DNA of 64,000 nucleotides from Penium margaritaceum (taxonomy: Eukaryota; Streptophyta; Zygnematophyceae; Desmidiales; Peniaceae): the NCBI GenBank assembly GCA_023375785.1, contig SZWC01000081.1, positions 490,220-554,219 of the forward strand, written 5' to 3'. This document shows, piece by piece, positions 55,190 to 64,000 of this stretch (the stretch's first letter is position 1; each line of letters opens with the position of its first letter). The notes below the pieces were generated by a model. The model did no database searches and had not been told where the DNA came from. It saw nothing but the letters and a program-made list of their open reading frames with translations. Position numbers and translations under genes: made by a program.

Positions 55190-56510
55190 TGCCATTTAGC
55201 AACAGATCGCTGCTCTGACACAAGAGCTTGCAGCACTGCAGCCACTGGCCTCATAGACGGCCAACAGTACTCCACCGCCATTCATTCCTCCTGGGCACGC
55301 CAGCCCCACTCTGTCCACTGCCACACATTACCTGGCGCAATAGCAGACTCAGAACCAGTGGCAGATAGTGACCTCCGTCCTTGGCCCCATTCTGGGCGCT
55401 GCCCGTAGGCAAAAGGACTTTGAGATGCCGCCCCCACAGCTTCAGGCCGGCGAGCAGTTCCTGAGCTGGGAGCTCAGCTTCTGTATCTGGGTACAGGGTG
55501 AGGGTCTGTGGGCGTACTAGACTCTTTCGTACAACTCCACCCAGGCCGACCAGTTGTGTGACGCTGGTCGTGCAGTCCGCACCCTCGTCCTTGTCGCTCC
55601 TCCGGCTTCCCGCCTGGCCCTCGAGCCCTTTCTTGGTAATTTCACCGCCAGCAGCATCCCAGACCTTGCAGCCGCATGGCACATTCTTACTCACCTCCAT
55701 CGCCTGTCTAGCGAGGCTGAGACCAGCCGTCTGCTGCGGGAGTTCAACTCCCTCCACCCGGGGGAGACCGACACAGTCACCGCCTACTGGCAGCGGGTTG
55801 AATTCATCCTTTGTCGCCTTGGCGCCTCTTCTCCACCCCCTCTGGCCGCGCTCCTCACCATCAAGCGCGGTGCCACTGACGTGTATGCGGACGTCTTCGT
55901 GCACTACTCCCAGGACATCCTCTCCACCATGGCAGCCCAGAGCACCCTCATGCCCTGGGCATACAAGCTCTTCCTCCGGATTGAGGAAGCTCGCCTGGAG
56001 TCCCGCCTTCAGCGCACAGAGGCTCTAGCCTCCCCTACCGTTGCCTCTGTGGCTGTCGCTTCTCCCGCAACAGCTACCTCCACCAGCTCTTCATCGTCAG
56101 GGAAGAAAAAAAGCCGGAGCAAGAAGGGCAAGGGCCAGAAACAGTAGCAGTTGACTGGGTCCAGCGGTGGTGGCTCAGTCTGCCACAACTGTGGCCAGCC
56201 CGGGCACGGGTGGTGCACGTGCCTGCTACCCATGGATGAGGCACAAGTCATCGCCACCATCCGTGGCCAGCGGAAGCGCCGTCTCACCTCTGCCACCGTC
56301 GCTATCGCTGGCCCTGACTCCCCGCCCTCGTCTATGAGCTCCTCTCCTCCGACAGCCGCGCCGGCCCCCGAGGCGCCAGCTTTGCACCAGCATCACCCAC
56401 AGCCGTCGGCGCCCCCGTTCCCTTCAGCGGCGCAGTCCTTATTCTATCCAGGCTCCGGCACCGTCACTCCACACTTTGTCTACATTGTTGGGACGTCCAC
56501 GTGTCAGTGA
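55190..56510 (+). pseudogene. Copia-B copy 2 gag
   Basis: A 197-codon capsid stretch (55554-56147) contains IPDLAAAWHILTHLHRLSSE, REFNSLHPGETDTVTAYWQR and a Lys-rich tail (GKKKSRSKKGKG). It is followed by a correctly spaced CX2CX4HX4C knuckle CHNCGQPGHGWCTC (about 56179-56220) and a Pro-rich stretch. This is the UBN2-type gag layout common in plant Copia. Fossil, well kept. Confidence 0.82.
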
Positions 56511-56809
56511 CAGTTGGATTAGTTTATTGCGCTTCAGCTTGGCCTGCCTCGCCCTCCTCCTAGGGAAGTGCGAGTTGCTTCACCTTTCTCTCGTCCCCCT
56601 CGTCCTACATGACTGAGACTGAGCTGTGGTTGTGTTCCGCCTCCTCGTATGTCTCGCCTTCTTCCGTGGTCTCCTCTATTCCCCTCTGTGACGACGTTGC
56701 GTGGCTTGATGATTGGCAGTCTCGGTTTGCGCCCCCTTCCACCGCGTCCACGTCTCTTGAGTGCTGCCATGTGACTGTTAGCGATCTGGCGACTCCTGTC
56801 TAGGACCTG

Positions 56810-57901
56810 ACTGAGACCTGGATCATCGACTCTGGGGTCGCACATCACATGACGGCCTATCGTGAGGCCTTTAGTATGCTTGGTCCTGTTGGCAATGTCT
56901 CCGGTGTCCAGACAGGCTCCGTCCAGGTGTTACCTGTACGTGGCGTTGGTGTCGTTCGTTTCCGTGGTCTTGCCCGTGATGTCTTCCTGACCGATGTCCT
57001 CTTCGTCCCCGGTCTTGACCTCAGCCTCCTGTTCGTTACTGTCCTTGACCGCATGAGCATGGACGTTGTGCACTCACGTGGTGTTGGCACTGTGCCGTTG
57101 CGTCCGTCCGGTCTTGTCGTTCTTCACATCACCGCCCGTGGCAACCTGTGGCACGTTCCTCTTCCGTCCTCCTCTCCTTCTGTCCCCTTCCCGTCGGCCA
57201 CCACAGGCCATGTGTTTGTCACCAACACGCTCTCTCCACAGCACACCCGTCTCCTGCACCGCCACCTTTGCCGCATCTACTCTCTTGCTGTCAACAGCAC
57301 GCTCCGCACCCAGCCGGCCAAGGGCCTTCACTCTGAAACATTCCCTTTGCCGTGCCCCACGGAGTGCGTTGATTGCGCTCAAGGCAAGATGCACCGGTCC
57401 ACATACCCTCTGTCGTCCTCCCGTGCGTCCGCCCCTCTCGACGTGGTCCATTCCGATGTCATGGGTCCTCTCCCCACCGAGTCCGTGGGAGAGCATGGTT
57501 GGTATGTCCTTACCCTCACTGACGACTACTCCCGCTACCGCTGGGTAATCTGCCTTCGGCACAAGAGCAATGTCTCCAGTGTCATTGAGGACTGGCTTGT
57601 CCTTGCGGAGCATGAGTGTGGTCGATCCCTTCACTTCTTTCATTCCGATCGCGGTGGTGAGTACTTGGACGAGACCACAACTTTTCTCGCCTCCCATGGT
57701 ATCCACCACGAGACGTCTCCGCCCTACACGCTCGCCCAGAACGGCGTCTCCGAGCGGTGGAACCGTACCATGGCCGATGCCGTCCACACCATACGGGTCG
57801 AGTCTGGCCTCTCCGATGGCTTCTACTTTGAAGCCATGGCCTACATGACGTGGGTCTGGAACCAGATTCCTCATGGACCGCTTCCCTGTCAGTCCACGTG
57901 A
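56810..57901 (+). pseudogene. Copia-B copy 2 protease and integrase
   Basis: Protease site region WIIDSG at about 56820, then DVLFVPGLDLSLLF. The GAG-pre-integrase CVDCAQGKMHRSTYP is near 57366-57410. The integrase core shows VHSDVMGPLPTESVGEHGWY, HFFHSDRGGEY and LAQNGVSERWNRTMADAVH, so the three acidic positions are all visible. Open across 350 codons; the element as a whole is a fossil. Confidence 0.87.
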
Positions 57902-58236
57902 TACCAGCACTGGTGTGGTCAGCGAGCCGACCTCCGCCCTTCTCACGTCTGGTGTTGCAGAGCCATCGTGTGGCTATCCGCCCCGTAGCAGGGGGGCAAG
58001 CTCGACCCCTATGGGTGTCCTTGCACCTTTCTCGGGATCTCCCGTCAGTCCAAGGCTTGGCGCTTCTAGAATCCCTCCCGACACTACATCGTCGAGTCCC
58101 GCGATGCCCTCTTCTTCGAGGAACTGTTTCCGCGTGATCTCGTTTGCTCCGGCTCATCGGTGTCCCTCCCATCACGTGGGAGAGTGGTGAGTCCGTCCTC
58201 TGTCCTAGCGCTTCAGGGTGGCATGTCACTTACTCC

Positions 58237-58640
58237 CTCCAAGCCAACAGCCCCAATCGTGCCCGCTGGCCCCCCCGAGCCAGCAGTCCCAGTCGCGCCC
58301 GCTGGCCCTTCCAACCCAGGAGCCCCAGTCGCGTCCACTGGTCCCTCCGGGCCGGCGGTCCCAGTCGCGTCCATCAATCCCCCCGGGCCGGCGGTCCCAC
58401 TCGTGTCCACTGGTCCCTACGGCCCAGCCGCCCCATTCGCGACCACTGGTCCCTCCAGGCCAGTCGCCACAATCGCGCCCGCTGGCCCCTCCGGGCCGTC
58501 GGCCCCAGTCGCGTCCGCTGGCCTCTCTGGGCCAGTCGCCACAGTCGGGCCCGCTAGCCCCTCTTGGTCGGCGGCCCCAGTCGCATCCGCTGGCCCCACC
58601 GGGCCACAAGCCTCGTCCGCCTCCGTCGGCCCGTCAGACT
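58237..58640 (+). repeat. 36-bp repeat, Gly/Pro-rich linker
   Basis: About eleven copies of a 36-bp unit encoding (A/V)PVAS(T/A)GPSGPA-like 12-mers between integrase and RT. The same repeat is present in Copia-B copy 1 (43030-43270). Confidence 0.88.
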
Positions 58641-58708
58641 CCAGGCTATCTCCTGCCCTACCGTGCTACACGCATGGTCCAGGCGGAAGCCTGTGACCCA
58701 GACCGTCA

Positions 58709-59300
58709 TTGATCGGGCAGACCGCAGCACCTTGCCCTGTGGCATCTCGACCCCCTGTCGCTCCACGTATCTCTTCCACTCCTACGGTCGTGAGTGGGGA
58801 CCCTCGCACCAAGGCCCTCCGCCTGACCACTTCGGCTATCATCGCCGACCTTCATCCTGGCTCTACACTGGGCTACGTCATGCTTCGTCACGAGCATCGG
58901 CATGCTGTCATGACTACACTCGCACGCATCCCACCTGGGGCTCGAGATGCACACGCTCTCTCAGTCCGTCCCATAGCACGCCCGGAGGACCCAGCCACCC
59001 TACGCAAGGCTCGCGCCTCTCCTGAGGCCACACACTGGGATGCTGCCTGTGCTAACAAGCTCACTGCTATCCGGCAACACCACGTGTATGACCTCGTCGA
59101 CCTCCCTCCAGGTCGGAAGGCAATTGGTGCCAAGTGGGACTTTCGGCGCAAATGGGAGCCTGACGGGTCCTTGGACAAGTACAAGGCCCGCCTCACAGCC
59201 AAGGGATTTTCTCAAGATCCTAGGGTCGACTACGACCAGATCTTTGCTCCATTTGGTCGGTTCTCCACGAGCCGGGCGCTCTTGAGTCTGGTTGCCTAGC
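58709..59300 (+). pseudogene. Copia-B copy 2 RT, first part
   Basis: 196-codon stretch with ATHWDAACANKLTAIRQHHV, YDLVDLPPGRKAIGAKWDF and YKARLTAKGFSQDPRVDYD, the Copia RT N-terminal half. Fossil. Confidence 0.82.
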
Positions 59301-60400
59301 ATGGGTGGGAGCTGCATGAGATGGACATGAGCAATGCCTTCCTCGCAGTACCGCTAACCTCGCACTGTTCGTCAGCTCGCAAGGCCAGACTATCGCCGCT
59401 GTCTTGGTCTATGTTGACGATCTCCTCATTGTGTTGCTTGACATGGCTGCCATCCAGCGTGTCAAGGACCTGCTATACATTGCCTACCAGATGAAGGCAT
59501 TCGGGTCTGCCCGAGTCTTCCTAGGCATGGAGCTCGAGCATGATCGCTCCCAGGGCATCCTGCATGTCCACCAGGTCGCCTATGTGTAGACTCCATCCAC
59601 TCGCTTCGCCGAGGACCTACCCCTCGTGCCCAGTGCATCTTCACCCATGTCACCTGATGGTCAGGTGAAGCTGAAGAGTCCTGACTCAGCCATTGTGGGG
59701 GAGCCAGCTGACGTGACCACGTATCTGCGAGTCATCGGGTCACTGATGTTCCTGGCGACGACGACGCGCCCAGACATCGCGTTCGCCGTCAACCTCCTGG
59801 CCCAGTTCTCTCAGGAGTCGCGTCACATCTACTTTGAGGCCGCGATCCGAGTACTGCGCTTCATCGTCTCGACTCCTCGACGAGATCTCATGTTCCACTG
59901 CCAGCCATCTGTCGTCATGGTGGGCTACACCGACAGTGACTGGACTGGCAATCAAGACGGTAAGAGTCGCACAGGCTCGATCTTTCTGGTCGGCGGCACG
60001 GCCGTGTCCTGGAGTAGTGGAAAACAGGGGATGCATTGCATGCAGCACTACTGAGGTTGAGTACGTGGCCCTTGGCTGAGGCCCGTGTGAGAGTGTGTGG
60101 TTGCGTCGTCTTTTGTCTGAGTTGCGTCAGTCTGTCGCATCCATCACGTTGCATTGTGACAATGAGAGTGCCATGGCCATCGCCAACAATGACGGCGTGC
60201 ATCATCACACACGCACAAAGTACATCAACGTTGAGTATCACTATGTGCGTTTGTTGTTGCATGACAGAAGTATCAGCATTGTGTAGGTTGAGATAGCACG
60301 GTAGCTGGCTGACTTCTTGACCAAGGCACTGAAGCGCGACTCGTTCAAGAAGGCCGTGAGTTCCGTTGGCGTGCGTCCATGAGTGGCTCTCATTATTCTT
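59300..60400 (+). pseudogene. Copia-B copy 2 RT end and RNase H
   Basis: VYVDDLLIVLLDMAAIQRVK at about 59407, ARVFLGMELEHDRSQGILHV, then VIGSLMFLATTTRPDIAFAV and GYTDSDWTGNQDGKSRTGSI, ending with KYINVEYHYVR. Fossil with several interruptions. Confidence 0.8.
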
Positions 60401-60489
60401 GCCTGCATCTCTGCATGCCCTGGGGGAGTCTGGTTGTTGACTGTGTCTCTGCCCCGCACATTGCACTACGCCTGTGAGTCATAGGGGAG

Positions 60490-61140
60490 TGTTGGTTTTA
60501 TGCGCATCTCTCATTGTGCTCTGTTGTGTCCTCCTGGCTTGTGTACATCGGCGTGTAGATGACTGACGGCGAGACTTGACGCTACTGGAGTGTCATCTGA
60601 TGGAGCCGACGCACACTGAGGCTCTCTCGTAGTTCGCTAGAGCCTCCTCCCTCCGGCGACGTGCTCAGCTCCATCGGCAGGCCTCCTCGGCCGTCGGGCT
60701 GCCGGCGATCACTACCACCGCTGATGCTGTCTGCATGCACCCAGCGTTGTTTCTGACTGTGCCATTGCGTCTGCAGCATCATGCTCTGCCTAGGGTCCAC
60801 GTCTCTCGCTGTGTGTCACTGTTTGGTATCATGGACCGTCGTAGGCACTGCCTGAGCTCGGGCAGCCATAACTCTTTGCTGTTATTTTTCTAGCTGATTC
60901 TGACTGCACGACTGCGTTTGCAACGTTGGTATTACAGTATGGTCCAGTTTTCAGGCAAAACGGACGACGCCCGAGTTTTGGGTTGTCGGGCGTCTGGCAG
61001 GGCTCACCGACAAAACCCTGCCTGCCAGAAAATAGGTCTAGGACGATTTTGTGATTGGCTAGTTAGCTGAGCAACAAGTTCTACACTAGTGTGGGGGAGT
61101 TAGAACTTGGAGGGGTCTCCCGTTGTTGCTCACTCTTCAT
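60490..61140 (+). repeat. Copia-B copy 2 3' LTR
   Basis: TGTTGGTTTTATGCGC... after ggggag. The middle aligns with 44747-45280. The end is placed near ...gctcactcttca but is approximate. Confidence 0.7.
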
Positions 61141-61440
61141 TCCTAATCAGTCACTTTCAGTTTCCAGCTGCTTTCTGGCGCTAACACTGGCGCGCGCATT
61201 TATGAGTAACACTGATCTTCCAGACTTAGTCTCTAGAGCAGCAGACTGAGGGGGTAGCAGACTTAAGCAACAAGCGTGCAAGCCCGCACGCTGCATCAAC
61301 AATGCTGCTGCCCCAACTTGCTGCCTTGTTTCCCTCTTAGTGGGGGTAGTAGTGCAAAGTAACGAGCGTGGGGCCATGCCTTCTGTAGCCATGCTGCAGC
61401 CCCAACCAGTCGCTCTAGACTAGTTTCCAGCTAACTCTGC
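61140..61440. other. Unassigned, imperfect repeats
   Basis: No coding domain. Two similar stretches (gggggtagcagacttaagc... near 61250 and gggggtagtagtgcaaag... near 61340), each ending atgctgc.gcccc, suggest an old internal duplication. ttccagct occurs at both ends (61160, 61428). Confidence 0.4.
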
Positions 61441-62230
61441 AATATCTACCAGAACAGAAAAAAAAATCTGTTTGAATGGTGTATGGCAAACTTCGCGCCA
61501 CACCAGCCGGACATCACAGCTAGAGCAACAAGACGTCCAACGCCGGGACTTCTCCACCATCTGGGATGAAACACTGCAGACACTCGCGAAACACAAGAAG
61601 CAATGAAGCGAGCAGCTGACCGACATCGTAGCGACGATATGTTCGCCGCTGGCAACAAGGTGCTCCTTAGTTTGGCATGCATCAAACTCCACGGAGCCGA
61701 ATGTTCGAAGCTCAAACCCCGATGGTTAGCAACATTTGAGATCGAGTGCATGCAAGCCCCCGTGGTTCCGCGACTCAAACTCCCCGCAACTGTGAAATTT
61801 CACTTCGTGTTCCATATTAGGAGACTTAAGCACTACCAAGACCCTGGAGAGGACTTCCTTGGCAATGATGTACCTCCCCCTCCTCCGTTACAAGTGGAAG
61901 AGGACACAGAGTATGTCATCGAGAACATCCTCGGACATCGATGGCGTGGCAAAATGAGAGAATATCTTATCAAGTGGCAAGGCTACGACGTTGCGCATAA
62001 CAACTGGGAACCCTATGACAACCTCCGCGACGTCGATTATTCGATCGAAGAATACTACCGTCGTCAGTGGGCCACATCTGTACGTGCGCCGAGACGTCGT
62101 GGCTAAAATGGGGTAGGGAAGTGTGACGTACCATACGTACACGAGTCCCTAATCGTCCGAAGTAGGCATTGCTATCGTTACACAAACATCCCTGCACGTA
62201 GCAAGTGAGGGTAGAAGAACCTGGTTAGGG
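61440..62230 (+). mobile_element. Gypsy-C, 3' end of a chromovirus
   Basis: A 167-codon stretch (61603-62106): integrase C-terminus (GNKVLLSLACIKLHGAECSK, FHFVFHIRRLKHY), then a clear chromodomain (YVIENILGHRWRGKMREYLI, KWQGYDVAHNNWEPYDNLRD). A purine tract (62107-62121) and an LTR start (62122, TGTGACGTACC) follow. The LTR start is shared with 6009. The rest of the element is missing. Fossil, well kept in the visible part. Confidence 0.82.
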
Positions 62231-62275
62231 GGGAGAGCGAGGGAAGTGGTGTATCACGTAGCAAGCGAGGCACTA
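62122..62275 (+). repeat. Gypsy-C 3' LTR, partial
   Basis: Aligns with 6009-6095 at its start. A direct repeat cacgtagcaag(t/c)gagg occurs near 62195 and 62256. It then meets the Copia-D LTR; the exact junction is unclear. Confidence 0.6.
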
Positions 62276-62737
62276 GACGCCATGACAGGAGAATACTTGA
62301 CTAGCGAAGAAACGCGTTAGTAGTAGTAACAAGAGGCGGAGGTCTTAGGTGTAGCAGAGCAGGTGGCGGGGTGACGAGCGGGCGAACGGCGAGCCCACCC
62401 TCGCTCGCGCCCCGCCTAGTGAGCCTCGAACCTGGGACCTCACCCACATAATTGTCTGCACGCATACAACCTAGCAAACCTGGGAAGACAACCCGGACAC
62501 ACACACCCCCGTCATACACTAGGAATCCTAGTGTCAACACAATGCAAGTGGCAAATTCCTGTGTTAGAGGTAACCCTGAAGCCAGTCACAAGAGTTCTGG
62601 CTGTCTTCTTGTGATCCGGTATCACACGGGTGGTGACGTCAGCGCCGGTGTCACTCCAACATTAATCACGTGCATCAGTGCGGTGAGTGTGCAGCGAGGC
62701 CAGAGGTCACAACACATCTGTGGGACACATACCAACA
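62276..62737 (-). repeat. Copia-D 3' LTR
   Basis: On the minus strand, TGTTGGTATGTGTCCC directly after the polypurine tract. The far end is not fixed. Confidence 0.6.
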
Positions 62738-62840
62738 CTCCCCCATGACTCCCAGCCGACGCACAGTGACAGGAGCACACAATCACAAAAGGGTGTCACA
62801 AGGAGTGACAGACAAATGTACGAGCACTAGCCACAACCAT

Positions 62841-63989
62841 TCAACCAGGACCACCACGTGGACACAACAGCCCAACTGCATGCACAGCCGCCTTGAAGAC
62901 GTTGCTGCTGAGTGCCTTCATCAGAAAATCAGCTCGCTGCTGTCGTGTATCGACCCAGACGATCTGGACATCACATGCAGCAATGCGCTCACGCACAAAA
63001 TGATGCTCAACATTGATGTGCTTCGTGCGTGTATGATGCATGCCATCATGTTCAGCAATCGCCTTAGTGCTTTGATTGTCACAGCGCAAAGTGATGCAGC
63101 GAATGGGGACGCGCAGTTGCTGCAGCAAGCGACACAGCCACACACTCTCGCAAGTGCCTGCACCTAGAGCAATATACTCAGCCTCACTTGAGTTGCGCGC
63201 CACACAGCCCTGCTCGCCACTCTTCCACGACACAGCAGCTCCTCCAATGAGGAAGATGTAACCTGTACGGCTGCGTACGTCGGTGTCATGTGCCCAATCG
63301 CTGTCCGTGTATCCGTCCACGACAATGGATGGTTGTGCACGATAGCACAACCCAGTGCGTGCAGTAGAGAGAGCGTATCTGACAACGCGTAGCGCAGCCT
63401 CCATGTGTCGGGCTCGGGGAGCCTGGGAGAACTGGGCTAGGAAGTTCACGGAGAAGGCGACATCTGCCCTGGTAGTGGTCGCCAGGTACATCAGTGACCC
63501 GATGACNATGTGTCGGGCTCGGGGAGCCTGGGAGAATTGGGCTAGGAAGTTCACGGAGAAGGCGACATCTGCCCTGGTAGTGGTCGCCAGGTACATCAGT
63601 GACCCGATGACGCGGAGATAGTCAGTCACATCGACTGTCTCCCCCAGCTTGGACACATCCAGTGTCTTCAGCAGCCTTTGACCTGCTGGGGTCATGGGAG
63701 TGGACGCAGTGGGTGTGGACTCTAGCAGTGAGGCAAAGCGCTCCCCCAGGCTGCGGACGTATGCAGCCTGGTGGACATGGAGTATGCGACGAGAACGGTC
63801 GCGCTCAAGCTCCATGCCCAAGAAGACACGAGCAGGTCCCAAGTCTTTCATCTTGTACGTGGACTGCAAGAGCGTCTTCACTGACTGGACCGCCGCCTGA
63901 CTAGGCGATGCTATCAGCAGGTCGTCCATATAGACGAGGACAGCGACGAACGGGACAGAGGGTGGACTGACAAAGAGTGACGGATCCAC
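62841..63989 (-). other. Copia-D RT end and RNase H
   Basis: MDPSLFVSPPSVPFVAVLVY leads to the palm motif YMDDLL, then ARVFLGMELERDRSRRILHV, VIGSLMYLATTTRADVAFSV, GYTDSDWAHDTDVRSRTGYI, SSEAEYIALGAGTCESVWLC and KHINVEHHFVRERI. Standard Copia RT-RNase H order. The reading contains a repeated segment at the N position, which is likely an assembly effect. Confidence 0.88.
63403..63611. repeat. Direct duplication around a single N (assembly)
   Basis: 63403-63506 and 63508-63611 match over 104 bp with one visible difference, separated by one N at 63507. Same pattern as at 48023: an unmerged contig overlap is likely. Confidence 0.85.
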
Positions 63990-64000
63990 CGTACTGCGCC

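Larger units (their letters stand above)
54603..61140 (+). mobile_element. Copia-B copy 2
   Basis: A 5' LTR piece (54603-54790), leader, gag with CCHC knuckle, protease, integrase, a repeat-rich linker, RT, RNase H, and 3' LTR (60490 to about 61140). Most of the 5' LTR and the primer site are not recognisable. About ten interruptions, mainly in RT and RNase H. Gag and integrase keep long open stretches. Confidence 0.82.
62276..64000 (-). mobile_element. Copia-D, minus strand, runs off the window
   Basis: RT C-terminal half and RNase H on the minus strand (63989-62841), then a catgggggag tract and a 3' LTR starting TGTTGGT at 62737. The visible coding part is open across about 380 codons, apart from an N with a duplicated flank (63507), so this looks like the youngest LTR element here. 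The 5' part lies outside the window. Confidence 0.82.

Noticed and set aside
57074-57946. 290-codon minus-strand ORF
   Set aside because: Antisense to the Copia-B protease-integrase segment, which has clear homology on the plus strand.
61603-62106. Host chromodomain protein
   Set aside because: The chromodomain follows an integrase C-terminus and precedes a polypurine tract and LTR, so it is the end of a chromovirus.

Overview
This window reads as intergenic heterochromatin from a large, repeat-rich eukaryotic genome, most likely of the green lineage. Evidence for this is the dense nest of Ty3/Gypsy chromoviruses (integrase followed by a chromodomain) and Ty1/Copia elements with initiator-tRNA-Met-type primer sites. 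A charophyte-like plant genome is my guess; the sequence does not prove a species. I found no convincing host gene, tRNA, rRNA or CRISPR array. Nearly every base that I can assign belongs to a mobile element or a tandem repeat.

Layout: 1-440, unassigned LTR-like scrap. 440-5300, Gypsy-A copy 1 (+), 5'-truncated, with chromodomain and 3' LTR. 5300-6600, unassigned sequence with an inverted repeat, a hairpin and a Gypsy-C LTR scrap. 6946-14688, Copia-A (+) with both LTRs, inserted into the 3' LTR of a minus-strand Gypsy-A (copy 2), whose remaining part runs 14689 to about 25505. Copy 2 is itself interrupted at about 15757-17846 by a TIR-bearing element filled with a 208-bp palindromic satellite. 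25678-30998, 5' part of Gypsy-A copy 3 (+). 30999-43020, Gypsy-B (+), with a complete hAT DNA transposon inserted at 36393-42028. 43020-45280, 3' end of a Copia-B. 45303-46463, a foldback-like element with inverted arrays of a 30-bp repeat. 46498-54486, Copia-C (+) with both LTRs. 54603 to about 61140, Copia-B copy 2 (+). About 61440-62230, 3' end of Gypsy-C (+). About 62280-64000, Copia-D (-), running off the window.

The one feature that looks like a whole, potentially working gene is the hAT transposase. It has two exons (40721-39996 and 38895-37105, minus strand) and encodes 838 residues with a BED finger, hAT catalytic-core motifs and a C-terminal hAT dimerisation region. The transposon has a 13-bp TIR and a perfect 8-bp target-site duplication. 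Its single intron is mostly a layered minisatellite (18-, 91- and 141-bp periods). All LTR elements appear old: their LTR pairs differ visibly and the coding regions are interrupted many times, with the partial exception of Copia-D.

Two single-N positions (48023, 63507) are each flanked by direct copies of the same sequence and are best explained as unmerged contig overlaps.
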